Positions 1-9,580 of a stretch of DNA of 64,000 nt are shown here, piece by piece (positions within the stretch are counted from its first letter, which is position 1; each line of letters opens with the position of its first letter). Location: positions 54,028,533 to 54,092,532 of the forward strand of contig CM066987.1 in NCBI GenBank assembly GCA_033977485.1, given 5' to 3'. Source of the DNA: Hydrangea macrophylla (Eukaryota; Streptophyta; Magnoliopsida; Cornales; Hydrangeaceae). A model generated the notes under the pieces. It was not told the origin of the DNA and ran no database searches. It was given only the letters and a program-made list of their open reading frames with translations. The position numbers and the translations under genes were made by a program.

Positions 1-200
1 TATTATTATCCAAAAGTAAAATGAATAGCTCAATACATATATTTTAATGTAGAACAAAACAAAAGAGTCCAAGAATTTAAATAACAGTCCAACAAGCACC
101 ACCAAAACTATTAATACAACCACAACAATCAGAACAAACCCAATATTTTTTTCGTGAAAAAAAAAAGCACACCATCACTTGACTTGCAGACATGTGTCAG

Positions 201-1925
201 TCATTGAATGGTTTTGATATGAAATATCCGAGAACAGCTATACACGGAGCAAAAAGCTTGTAAAGACATCAAAAGCAATAGCAATATAGCAGCGAGAAAT
301 GTTAGAAACTGCCATGACCCAAACACATAGATCTTCATGAACTTTCCAACTTTAACCTTCCATTTCCCATTATAATACTTGTTCACATCTTCAATCACTT
401 TGTCTAAAAAGGGCACTTTGGTCAATCTAACAGACTTGCTCATCCCATTCCACAGATCAGCCACTTCTAAATCACTCTTCAAACGGTTCAAAATAATCCC
501 TTTTTCTCTAAGCATTTTTGCATCCTCATCAGTGTCTATAATCCCATTCATTAATTCCGTGTAACGCGTAAAAATCAACGGTCCCGATGCGTTACAAGCT
601 TCGTAAGCCACTAAATTTCTCAGAATTACCTCCGAATTAACGTCTAAACTGATCGTGGGGAGGAAAATTGTTGCGGTTTTGGGATCAAAATCGATGGCCG
701 AGATGCTACCTCTGATGGGTGAAAAATGAAACCCGGCTTCAGATAGTTCGGTCACGGAAGGGATTGTGATCTCTTCAATCAATGGGGGTTTGTTAATGTT
801 GTTACTCGGGTTAGAACTATCGTTTTCGGGCTTGTCTTCTTTTTCTTGGTTAAAAAATAAGTATTCGACGGGTTGTTTCAAAATATTAATTCCCGGTAGA
901 TTGGAAATGATAGTCCAAGGAAACTTTAGTATAACCCTAAGAGGTTTTGAGAACAACACTTTCTTGATAACGTGTACCGGTCCTTTGTTCAATTTTGAAA
1001 TGAGCTTCCAAATTTCTTGGACTAGTGCTTTAACATGAGTTGATTTCCCAAGAGATTGTTCTTCGCAATCTTTCGCTTCTTCTTGATCTTCAATTTCATT
1101 CGTATCTTCAGATTGATCTTCCAATTTGAGTAAAATCACGTGGTACAAAAAGTCTAACAAATGCGCGCTCTTTTTTAATTCGACATTTGGGAACTCTTCG
1201 ATCATTTTAAAAGGGCAAAGCTCTTTGCATAATCCTATAAGCATTGAAACCAACATAGTGTCCGCTAACTCTATCGACGAAAATTGAAATTCCAACATTT
1301 TTCGTAATAAGAACATAGGGATTTGATTTTCGAGCATTACTATATCTCTAAGAATTGCATTATGTGCAGATTTTCTTCCAAAAATATCAACCAAGTGCAT
1401 CATTCTTGAAGAAACTCTTGTTAAACTCTTCTTACCTTCTTTAGCGGCATAGATTTGGAGAAATTCTAGCAAGAACGCGGAATCAACCGCCATCATCCAC
1501 GCCAGTGTTTCACCGTTGAAATCTAGATACTTATGATAACATGCGCGAATACCTTGTTCAAGATTTGTCATGTGATCGACGAGATGTTGAAATTTGAGGT
1601 TTTGGAGTTGTTTTTGAGTTCTTTTTGCCGCGGCAAGCTTGTACCTCTCCATTTCGTAGAGCTCGGGCCGCCAGTGATGGTAGGGGCCTAATGCCACTTG
1701 TTGAGGTACATAGGAATCCGGATCTGTGGCCATTAGGATTTTGGGGACATTGAAGATGCTGACAGGAATTTCGGAGTCCTCTTCGAGTTCTTCATCTAGG
1801 GTTCTTCGGATTTGAATTACCCATTTGTGCTCGTCAAAGCTCGAGTTTGAGTTTGAATTTGAGTTTGAGTTTGAGTTTGGGTTTGAGTTTGAGTTTGAGG
1901 ACTTGGCAAATTTAATGGAAGACAT
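201..1925 (-). CDS. DUF247 / UPF0481 family protein (At3g02645-like)
   Basis: Single-exon gene of 574 residues, full length for the plant DUF247 family. The N-terminus has a Ser/Asn repeat (about residues 9-29). The DUF247 body then starts near residue 56 with IFNVPKILMATDPDSYVPQQ and continues with GPYHHW, MAVDSAFLLEFL, DIVMLENQIPMFLLRKML and, in the C-terminal third, LSEAGFHFSPI, NLVAYEAC and ADLWNGMSKSV. A hydrophobic segment (about residues 540-560) close to the C-terminus is the usual single membrane anchor, so the protein is probably membrane-attached with the bulk on one face. The combination resembles Arabidopsis At3g02645 (from memory). The molecular function of most DUF247 proteins is unknown; some members act in grass self-incompatibility, and nothing here points to that role. 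The start is the first ATG of the frame and lies about 140 bases below a TATA-like sequence. No breaks are seen. Confidence is high for the family and low for function. Confidence 0.93.
   Translation of the reverse strand: MSSIKFAKSSNSNSNPNSNSNSNSNSNSSFDEHKWVIQIRRTLDEELEEDSEIPVSIFNVPKILMATDPDSYVPQQVALGPYHHWRPELYEMERYKLAAAKRTQKQLQNLKFQHLVDHMTNLEQGIRACYHKYLDFNGETLAWMMAVDSAFLLEFLQIYAAKEGKKSLTRVSSRMMHLVDIFGRKSAHNAILRDIVMLENQIPMFLLRKMLEFQFSSIELADTMLVSMLIGLCKELCPFKMIEEFPNVELKKSAHLLDFLYHVILLKLEDQSEDTNEIEDQEEAKDCEEQSLGKSTHVKALVQEIWKLISKLNKGPVHVIKKVLFSKPLRVILKFPWTIISNLPGINILKQPVEYLFFNQEKEDKPENDSSNPSNNINKPPLIEEITIPSVTELSEAGFHFSPIRGSISAIDFDPKTATIFLPTISLDVNSEVILRNLVAYEACNASGPLIFTRYTELMNGIIDTDEDAKMLREKGIILNRLKSDLEVADLWNGMSKSVRLTKVPFLDKVIEDVNKYYNGKWKVKVGKFMKIYVFGSWQFLTFLAAILLLLLMSLQAFCSVYSCSRIFHIKTIQ
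1843..1899 (+). repeat. GAGTTT hexanucleotide repeat inside the DUF247 coding region
   Basis: About nine imperfect GAGTTT units on the plus strand. Read on the coding (minus) strand they give alternating Asn and Ser codons. Length change in units of six keeps the frame, so this tract can vary between alleles without breaking the gene. Confidence 0.85.
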
Positions 1926-2061
1926 GTTTCCTATTTTAGGATCAAGTTTTCTTGTGGGAATGGGCAGTTTCGGTTCAATTGAAATGTGGGGAGGAGTTAA
2001 GAGAATGTGGCTTTATGGATGTGAAGTTAACACTATAAAGACCCTTAATTTGGTGTCATCA

Positions 2062-2078
2062 TCATATATATAAATAGA
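2062..2078 (-). promoter_or_regulatory. TATA-like element of the DUF247 gene
   Basis: The minus strand reads TATTTATATATATG about 140 bases upstream of the ATG at 1925. The distance suits a plant TATA box followed by a 5' leader of roughly 100 bases. This rests on sequence and spacing only. Confidence 0.5.
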
Positions 2079-2431
2079 AATGCGTTTCTCATGTTTATAG
2101 TTTAACCAACCCACCTTCAAAAAAGTCTACCTTTCACTTAGACTTTAAAATGATAGTTAAACAACGCATGGATATTTATTTTAGTAGCTTACATGTGTGA
2201 ATTCCTATTGAGGTCAAAGAAAGAGATGAACAAAAGTGGAAGTATGGGGATACAAGAACCTAAAATGAACCTTCTGTTTCATCTTTAGTGATTGGTCATG
2301 ATCACAATTTTGCATTTGGGTTTACTTGGCTTTAAGTTAATTAAGGGAAAGGGTATTAAAAAAAAAAAAACATGCCTTACACAAGGTGATTTACAATGAT
2401 GTAGTCATGGGACAGGGAGGCAAGGACCCTT

Positions 2432-2436
<5 letters not shown>
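2079..2436. other. AT-rich intergenic DNA upstream of the DUF247 gene
   Basis: No coding pattern, repeat boundary or RNA gene is visible. It probably includes the distal promoter of the DUF247 gene. Confidence 0.4.
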
Positions 2437-2492
<56 letters not shown>

Positions 2493-2507
2493 CTCTCTCT
2501 CTCTCTG
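2437..2507. repeat. (CT)n microsatellite
   Basis: An almost pure CT run with one G interruption. The Arg-Glu repeat frame on the minus strand is only this microsatellite translated. Confidence 0.95.
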
Positions 2508-2539
2508 ACTCTCTCAACATATATATAGAGAGAGAGAGA

Positions 2540-2715
2540 GGATCAGGTGCGGGTGTTAAGGGGCGGACTTTGGGGCGGACCACTCTTAGCGACGAAAATG
2601 TTGCTTTTAGCGACGAAATTTTTCGTTGCTAAAAATCATTGTTTTAGCGACGAAAAATTTCGTCGCTAAAAGTGGTCCGTCCCAAAGTCCGTCTTTTGAC
2701 ACCCGCTTAAGATCC
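2540..2715. mobile_element. Foldback MITE with GGATC termini
   Basis: The first and last 60-80 bases are inverted copies. Both arms read inward as GGATC, then GCGGGTGT, CGGACTTTGGG, CGGACCAC and TTAGCGACGAAA. The central TTTTAGCGACGAAA and TTTCGTCGCTAAAA blocks make a near-complete hairpin. It sits between an AG run and a TA run, so the target duplication cannot be read. There is no coding capacity. The superfamily is not certain. Confidence 0.75.
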
Positions 2716-3151
2716 GGACTAATATATATATAACACATATATATATATATATATACAGACACACACATACAGATCGATATATCATGCCATGAGCACAATT
2801 TCTTGAGAAAGGTGGGATGTTCATGTCAAACTTTGGAATCTTCATATTTATTTTTGCATTTATATGAGGTGTGGTGTTCTTGTCAAACGTCAGAGGATTC
2901 ATTATTTTGGCATTTAAATTAAGATTATATTAGAGTAGCAATTTAAGATACATTAAATGAGTTTAACTTGGAGTTAAACTTTATGAAATGTGTTTTTACA
3001 TCTTTAAACTCCGTAAATAGCGACTAATTAAGCTACTATATATTGAAAGCCATTCATTATAACTAGACTTGAGAAAGTTTAAAGTTTAAACCATGTTTGA
3101 GAAGAGTTGGTTTTTATACATATGCCTTGTGGTCTGTTTGGTTGATGAAGA
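2716..3151. other. AT-rich intergenic DNA with a TA run
   Basis: Contains a TA/CA microsatellite at about 2721-2770 and otherwise AT-rich sequence with no gene or element boundary that I can identify. Confidence 0.4.
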
Positions 3152-3385
3152 ATAAGGGACTTGTTCAAAGTTTTTTTTTTTTTTTTTGATAGGAGACTTG
3201 TTCAAAGTTAAAACCATTGAAAATCCCATAAAAAATAGATGCGACTCATGAAAAAAAAAAAAGAAAAAAAGAAAGAGCTACTGATTACTATCTACACCCA
3301 CTTGAATGCGTTGATGAGTTTTACGTTATGTATCATTACTCATTAGTTGTCAAGGTGGGTGAAGAGAGTAATTAGATTTGTATAC
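3152..3385. repeat. Duplicated segment, copy A (first block)
   Basis: This block (ATAAGGGACTTGTT through GAAGAGAGTAATTAG) matches 12688-12917 in direct orientation. Shared landmarks are CTGATTA, CTACACCCAC, GAATGCGTTGATGA, TACGTTA and GGGTGAAGAGAGTAATTA. The match resumes after the nested transposons at 6880-6915, 8108-8393 and 8787-8860. Copy A also carries a short local duplication of GACTTGTTCAAAGTT. Confidence 0.75.
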
Positions 3386-3541
3386 GAGTAATGCTATGCT
3401 TCCCAAATCTAAATCTTAAATCCACATTTCAAATATTATGACAGTAGAATCATTGCAGGGTCACTTCAACATTCTGCAATTAAAATTCAGTGTCGTACTA
3501 CAGGATTTGGATTTGGTAAATATATATATATATATATATAT

Positions 3542-4055
3542 CAGCCCTTCTATAGGAAGGGCGCCCTTTTGTTTGGTAAAAGAAATGACCAAAATTTGGC
3601 TGGGGTCCACCACTAACTTATCACCTAACTTATCTCCTAACAACTTACACACTTACACACTGTTACCAGCACAAAAGTAGAATAGAGATAGAGAGAAATA
3701 CAGAACGAGACCAAGGGAGAGCTCCGAGCTCCGGCGACCGCTTGATCCAAGGGAGAGCTCCGAGCTCCGGCGAAAGCTTAGATCCGGCGAGCTTCGACCT
3801 TCCCACACTCCGGCCTTCCCCCAAAAGTATTATAGAGAGAGAGAGGCTCCGGCGACTGCTTGATCCAAGGGAGAGCTCCGGCGAAAGCTTAGATCCAAGG
3901 GAGAGGCTCCGGCGAAAGCTTCATCCGGCGAGCTTCGACCTTCCCACACTCCGGCCTTCCCCCAAAAGTATTATTGGCTTCATTTTCTATAATTTTTTGA
4001 TTGTCTTAGTTAGGGTTTCTAGAAGTTTTTGATATTTCTAATCTAATCTAATAAT
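3542..4055. repeat. Left terminal inverted repeat of the 3.3 kb element
   Basis: Inverted copy of 6142-6843 (less the inserted MITE). The inner boundary falls after TAATCTAATCTAATAAT. It probably holds the promoter of the internal gene, since the gene lies on the plus strand downstream of it. Confidence 0.85.
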
Positions 4056-4911
4056 ATCCTATAGAAGAGTTGTATAGATATATCTCTCTATATATATACT
4101 TTGCTTCGGATGTGAATTGCCTCAATAATGTGTCCTCTGTAGCTTTGATTTCACATCATTTTCTGGTGAAAATTTTTCAAGGAAACAAATGAAGATTGTT
4201 CTTTTTGTTATTTTCTGATTTGATTTTTTTATTTGTTGTGGTTTGTTAGTTTGACATTGCACCTCTGAACGGAAACTGGCCCAAAAAAAAATCCTGAAAT
4301 TCTAGCTATGTGCCCCCTACATTATGTGAAAAATGTGATCTTTGTAGCTGTGTTTGTTGATTAGAATTATTGGTATTGGAATTTCAGTGTTTGTAAGTGA
4401 TCGGGTTGAATATGTTTGGTTTTTTTTTTTTTTTTTTGGTTATTTTGTTATGAGAATGCAGATTAGGCTGTTTATTGAATGCTCTGCTTGTGAAAACTGA
4501 GAAGATTTCAGTGTACAACAGATGGAGATTTTATTTGTTGAAATTTGGTTTCTGGTTAGATTTAAGAGTTTAGATAGAATCGATAGACTCTAGGGATTAC
4601 AGAAAGAGAAAACAAAGTTAGTGCAAAAACTTGAGCTGTTGAACTTGAGCTGTTGAACTTCTGGAAAATAAGTGCTCGAGAAAAATTTGGTGAAATTATG
4701 AATAGCTAACCACCGGTGCAATTACAATTCTATGATGAATATACACTTTATTGTAAATTTTTGGAATAGCCAGGGTGGAGTATATGATATGCTGGTGAAA
4801 CGGACTCGACTATGGCATAGTAGTCCCAAGGCTTGTATCCATAACCCATTCGTAATATAGCCTCAATACCCCTCTTTATAAAATTATACTTATGTTTTTT
4901 TTTTTCCATAG
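4056..4911 (+). other. Internal 5' region of the long-TIR element, probable leader intron
   Basis: Non-coding, T-rich. It ends in a pyrimidine run followed by CCATAG directly before the ATG at 4912. This is a good splice-acceptor pattern and suggests a 5' leader intron that joins a transcript started in the TIR to the coding exon. Confidence 0.4.
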
Positions 4912-5484
4912 ATGGCTAGTTCACAAGCATCACAATGTAATGTTGAAGAAGGTGCAAATGTCCACAGAGTATGTTATTGTCGTGAACTGTCACCTGTACG
5001 AACAGCTCGGACTGAAGGGAATTATGGAAGACGATTTGTGGGATGTGGACGTTATGGGGTAAACTCGTGTACATTTCCTTTAATTTGTTAAAATTGCATT
5101 TGGTACTATTGATATCCTGTTTTGAAATGTGTGCAGATTCAACCAACATGCGGGTATTTTGAGTGGATAGATCCTCCAATGTGTCCCCGTGCGAGACAAA
5201 TCATACCTAGAATGGTGCAGAAGGTTAATGTTCTAAGGAGCGAATTAGAGATATCACGTCGAAGGGAAAGGTTTTATGGTCGTGCATTAATTAAATCTCA
5301 TCCTCACCTTCATCTCCTAGAACGCCCATGTCCACATTTTCGCCCCCACCCTCATCCCCTAGGACACCCATGTCCACATTGTCGTCCCCACCCTCATTCC
5401 CTAGGACACCCATGTCCATATTGTCGACCCTATCCTCAACTTCCATTTGTGGCCCTATTTGACAATAGGACGTGGCCCTGGTAA
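4912..5484 (+). CDS. GRF-type zinc-finger protein carried by the transposon (two exons)
   Basis: Two exons, 4912-5058 and 5137-5484, join in phase 0 across a 78-base GT...AG intron (GTAAAC donor, GTGTGCAG acceptor) and give 164 residues. The first 70 residues carry a zf-GRF domain: Cys-x-Cys (CYC), then Thr, NYGRRFVGCG before the splice and CGYFEWID after it, which are the family's metal ligands and core. A basic, coiled-coil-like stretch follows (RQIIPRMVQKVNVLRSELEI). The C-terminal third is a His/Pro/Cys repeat with three units of the type HPHxLGHPCPHCRP. GRF domains in other proteins bind single-stranded DNA or RNA; plant short GRF proteins of this size are largely uncharacterised. The frame is open across the intron, with no stop or frameshift. 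Whether it is expressed is unknown. Confidence 0.7.
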
Positions 5485-6141
5485 AAATTATAGAACATCA
5501 ATTGTTATAAACCAAAAATTCAAATCCAAGTCAAACACAGTGAATTACTACATTTCTAGAGTTTACAATAAGCTTGGTCCTTCACGAATAGTAGTGGAAT
5601 ATTGAACCATAAGATTTTTTTAGAGATACAACATGCCCACCAAGGTATCATTCAAATATGAGCAATTTCTTTTTTGCCTTTTTAACCCTCTACATTTTCC
5701 TTTTTTTGGTGCACCACCAGTGTCTATGTTTTAAGGAAAAAAAAATGGGTTTATGAATTTAACTAATTATTGTTAGGGTGGGTTAGTAATAACATGTGCT
5801 TGATAATGAAAGAGATCTGTGAGCTTATGCTTAGCTAGACATTGGTCAACAATTAAGAATTTGAATTGGGTGTTATGACTAATTCTTTTTTTTTTTTATC
5901 ATTTTCTACAATTTTATGAATATCATTGTTATAATTTATGACTAACCCACCCTAACAATCCTTATTAAACCCCCAATAAATCAATTCCCACTACGAAATT
6001 GATATCAAACCAAATCTGGTCAAGAAACCCCTAAATTTGGGGGAAGAAAATTGGAATGCAAAAATCCAAAATCCCAATTCACATAGCATTCGGATAAGGT
6101 ACATCTATGACAAAGTCATGGAAATTCAAACCATGGTGAAA
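5485..6141. other. Internal 3' region of the long-TIR element
   Basis: AT-rich, non-coding. It has no recognisable transposase fragment and presumably contains the 3' end of the GRF transcript. Confidence 0.4.
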
Positions 6142-6843
6142 ATTATTAGATTAGATTAGAAATATCAAAAACTTCTAGAAACCCTAACTAAGACAATCAA
6201 AAAATTATAGAAAATGAAGCCAATAATACCTTTGGGGGAAGGCCGGAGTGTGGGAAGGTCGAAGCTCGCCGGATGAAGCTTTCGCCGGAGCCTCTCCCTT
6301 GGATCAAGCAGTCGCCGGAGCTCTCCCTTGGATCAAGCAGTCGCCGGAGCCTCTCTCTCTCTATAATACTTTTGGGGGAAGGCCGGAGTGTGGGAAGGTC
6401 GAAGCTCGCCGGATCTAAGCTTTCGCCGGAGCTCGGAGCTCTCCCTTGGATCAAGCAGTCGCCGGAGCTCGGAGCTCTCCCTTGGTCTCGTTCTGTATTT
6501 CTCTCTATCTCTATTCTACTTAGGGGTGTACGCGGTCGGTTTCGGTCGGTTTTTTGTGTATTTTAAAACCGACCAATAGGTTCGGTCTCGGTCGGTTTTG
6601 CGGTTTCGGTCGGTTTTAGCTTGTATATGTATTTTATAAACCGATCAATCGGTTTTTTGGTCGGTCGGTTTTCGATTTTTCGGTTTTTTTGTTCACCCCT
6701 AATTCTACTTTTGTGCTGGTAACAGTGTGTAAGTGTGTAAGTTGTTAGGAGATAAGTTAGGTGATAAGTTAGTGGTGGACCCCAGCCAAATTTTGGTCCT
6801 TTCTTTTACCAAACAAAAGGGCGCCCTTCCTATAGAAGGGCTG
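6142..6843. repeat. Right terminal inverted repeat of the 3.3 kb element
   Basis: Inverted copy of 3542-4055. Subtracting the 181-base hAT MITE and its 8-base duplication leaves 513 bases, nearly identical in length to the left arm. Confidence 0.85.
6521..6701. mobile_element. hAT-type MITE with 8-bp target duplication
   Basis: Runs from TAGGGGTG to CACCCCTA (perfect 8-base terminal inverted repeats) and is flanked on both sides by ATTCTACT (6513-6520 and 6702-6709). The left TIR of the host element gives the uninterrupted sequence with one ATTCTACT, which proves the insertion. The interior is made of CGGTCGGTTTT-type repeats. 181 bases, non-coding. Confidence 0.93.
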
Positions 6844-7107
6844 TATATATATATATATATATATTTAGTAGCATTACTCTTTGTATATTTAGTAGCTCAA
6901 TCAAAAAAAAAAAAAAAATGGGATGGTTGGCCATAGGCCCCCACGTTGGACAATAATAGGGGATAGATGCCCACATTTTTTTTTTTTTTGGTGACAAACG
7001 TCCCTGTGATTTTTAGTGGACGAAAATGCCCACTTTCTTTATATTTAACAATTATACTACACATATGCCACCTTAGCCCATAATTTAAGGAAGATAGTTA
7101 TTGTTTG

Positions 7108-7890
7108 TTTTCCAAACTTTAAATTGTCATAATTTCTAAACTACAAATTTTTTTTGCATAAAAATTATATATTCATAATCTACAAAACAAGATCTATCAA
7201 ACACGATCCATAGTGCCTATGAAATTCTAAAAAAAAATCGATGTCTTTAAATGCTGCCCAGGTAAAACAGTAACATAGTACAGGAACATAATACTATTGA
7301 CAATAACATTTCTTCAAATTGACCAAATAATTACAAAATTATGGTCATTTCATCAGATGAACTGCATTTATAATACTTTTCAAGTAAATATAGTAACAGA
7401 TTATCAAAAAATAAACATTTTTACAAAGATAGTAACACCATTGTTGCAAAAAGTTGTAAAATTAAGGCCATTTAGCAGATGTTACTGTCTTTGAAAACTA
7501 TCTCATGCAAAAAATAGTAACAACAAACCATTAAAGATTAACATGGTATTGAACAAAGAAAAGTAACATGTCGTCTACAATAACATTTCTTCAAACTGAC
7601 CTAATAATCGCAAAATTATGGTCAATCTTCATATGCTACTGTCCAGTTAAAGACAGTAACATATCATCAAAAAAATAAAAAAGTTTCAAATGTAGTATTA
7701 TGTCACTGTTGTAAAACAGACAGTGACATTACATTATAATAGTTCGACAGTAACATGAATTTTTTATCTATATATTTTTTCAAGTAACTATGGATCTTGT
7801 TTGATAGATCTTTCCTTCTAGGTTACAAATATATAAATTTTATTCAAAATAGAGTTGTTTGAAAGTTGTGGCATTTTAAAGTTTTGGAAA
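7108..7890. mobile_element. Diverged inverted-repeat element
   Basis: Arms of about 105 bases at 7108-7212 and 7788-7890 are inverted relatives. Both read inward through TTTTCCAAA, CTTTAAA, ATTTATATAT and GATCTATCAAACA(A/C)GATCCATAG. The interior has a direct repeat (TAACATTTCTTCAAA, GACCTAATAAT-type, AAAATTATGGTCA) near 7305 and 7580. The duplicated copy B lacks anything here, so the whole 6916-8107 block is probably inserted DNA. Outer ends are not resolved; a decayed Mutator-like element is likely. Confidence 0.5.
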
Positions 7891-8107
7891 AAAAAAGAAA
7901 AACATGATGAAGTGGCAAAACAACAACGCATGGGTGACGGGAGCAAATCTGCCAATATCCTTATTTTCAGTTTAAAAATGGACTTATGGTTATGTAATTC
8001 AAAAATTATTGTCCTTATCTCCTTAAATCCAGACCACTTGTACTTATCTTCTATTTCCTTCCAAAGTAGGGACTCTATTTAATTTTCCCAAAAAAAATTT
8101 AAGAAAA

Positions 8108-8393
8108 AAAAAATAATCAAACCTCTAGCCCTTCTTTCTTTGCAAGCTCCTGTGTTATTAAGAAGTGGTTTAAGTATATAACTTAAAAAATCGTGTTTGT
8201 GCTAAGAGATAGACACATCTTTTGGGGAGGTTGTATGAAAGTTGTATGAAGGTTGTGTCCCAAGTATTACCCGTGTGGTAATAACTTACCAAAAATTCTC
8301 TCTGCCAAGACTAGACAAAAGGGGGAAAAAAAAACAGCATTAATAGAAAACAGTAAAGTTCCAAATATATAATATTTTAACAAGGCCCAGTAA
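8108..8393. repeat. Duplicated segment, copy A (later block)
   Basis: Matches 12960-13118 and 13446-13461 of copy B. Landmarks are CCTCTAGCCCTT, GTGTTATT-AGAAG, CCAAAAATTCTCTC and ACAAGGCCCAG. The match continues at 8787-8860 after the Harbinger-like MITE (ACTAACAATA, ATGCAATCT, TTAGCATCCCATATCACT). Confidence 0.7.
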
Positions 8394-8786
8394 GAGCAAC
8401 TCCAAGGGTGGTAATCAAATTTGGGTATCCAAAATGTCATTTCGTTACTTGAATATTATTTTACATACCAAATAAATCTTATGCACTCCAACCATAGTAC
8501 CTAAAACCAATAGCCATTTTATTGTTTAATATTTTTTGATATATCTCAACCATAGATACACTAAAAATATTATTTTAATCACAAAAACAATGGCCAGGAT
8601 CTTTCCATCAAATATGAATCCCCTCACTTTCCCTCTCCAAATGCTATAACTTTAGAGACCCAAATCATGAGTTTCCATAATGGATCCCCTTTGGATCCCC
8701 CATTGGAGTGTAATTTTTTAAATAAAGGGATACATTTTGGCATCTTTTGATTTTGGATACCCATTTGGATCCCATTGGAGATGCTC
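8394..8786. mobile_element. PIF/Harbinger-like MITE, TAA target duplication
   Basis: Starts GAGCAACTCCAA and ends TTGGAGATGCTC, with TAA on each side (8391-8393, 8787-8789). Subterminal TTGGGTATCCAAAA pairs with TTTTGGATACCCA. Copy B at about 13460 shows the site without the element. 393 bases, non-coding. Confidence 0.8.
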
Positions 8787-8860
8787 TAAACCACTAACAA
8801 TAGATTGATGCAATCTTATCATAATTAGCATCCCATATCACTTTTTTTTTAAAAAAAAAT

Positions 8861-9410
8861 TTGGTTAACCACCACTCTTCTTTAATGAGCAAAAAACAAG
8901 CATCTAAGCTAGTTCGACTTTCACCTAAAACACAAAGGAAGAAAAAGCACCTTGGAACTTTGGCCATGCAGTTCTATAAAGGTGCATGACAACTTTTTCA
9001 AGTGAACATGTGTAGACAAAAACAAAAGTCAGAACCGAACCCGACGGTTCAATCGGCTGAACTGTGGGGCTGTAGATACTCTCTCTTTTTTTTCTTTTTT
9101 TTTTTCAAAGCAAAAAAAAAAAAAAAGCTATTTGTGCATTTTGAACGGGTAAAAACGAGTGTAAACAACAGGCTAACCACTCAAATTTTGTGTGAACCAT
9201 ATAAAACCAGTTCGTTAAACTGGTATGTTAAATTTATTACTTGTCTTATTACGAGAGAATGTGGTTTTCCTAGAACCGAAGATCTGGTTAAGTACCGTGG
9301 AGTTCGCTTGATCCATGGTAAAGTTTTAAAACAACTTTTCTGAGATTTTCTCTCTAAAATTCAAAAGAGACTCAGGGTAGAAAATCTCATTGCTATCTAG
9401 GGCCGCAGGT
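8861..9410. other. Unassigned intergenic DNA
   Basis: T- and A-runs near 9090-9125 and no gene. An open frame at 9002-9343 is interrupted by homopolymers and resembles no family I know. Confidence 0.3.
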
Positions 9411-9525
9411 AGAACAACCTCTTAAATCCACCTCCTCCGCCATCCCGACTCACTTGATGCAAACTATTCTATTTCCTATATCAGTTTGTTACCCGTTGGA
9501 CAAACTGAATAGAAATTTCCTTTGG

Positions 9526-9580
<55 letters not shown>

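Larger units (their letters stand above)
3542..6843 (+). mobile_element. Long-TIR transposon (Pack-MULE-like) carrying a GRF zinc-finger gene
   Basis: Terminal inverted repeats of about 514 bases run from 3542 to 4055 and from 6142 to 6843; the right one is longer only because a hAT MITE sits in it. The ends begin CAGCCCTTCTATAGGAAGG. The arms differ at only a handful of positions, so the insertion is fairly recent. Both flanks are TATATATAT, consistent with a 9-bp target duplication but ambiguous because the target is a TA microsatellite. The arms contain short GC-rich internal repeats built on CTCCGGCGA and GGGAGAGCTCC. No transposase is present. Long TIRs, a captured gene-like unit and TA-rich target fit the Mutator/Pack-MULE type; another superfamily is possible. 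Confidence 0.8.
3386..6879. mobile_element. Mutator-like MITE (GAGTAATGCTA termini), interrupted
   Basis: Begins GAGTAATGCTA and ends TAGCATTACTC. It is flanked by TTTGTATAC (3377-3385) and TTTGTATAT (6880-6888), a 9-bp target duplication with one mismatch. Subterminal CCAAATCTAAATC pairs with GATTTGGATTTGG. Without the 3.3 kb element at 3542-6843 the MITE is only about 190 bases. Copy B of the surrounding duplication lacks it at the same point. Its terminal motif is shared with the element at 39435-39927. Confidence 0.75.

Noticed and set aside
1825..2073. Plus-strand frame with Glu-Phe repeats
   Set aside because: Antisense shadow of the DUF247 Asn-Ser tract.
2377..2583. Open frame with Arg-Glu repeats on the minus strand
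   Set aside because: It is the (CT)n microsatellite in translation.
3742..4032. 96-residue frame with repeated SSGESLDP words
   Set aside because: Lies in the TIR, and the same words appear in inverted form at 6197-6566; it is the internal repeat of the TIR, not a gene.
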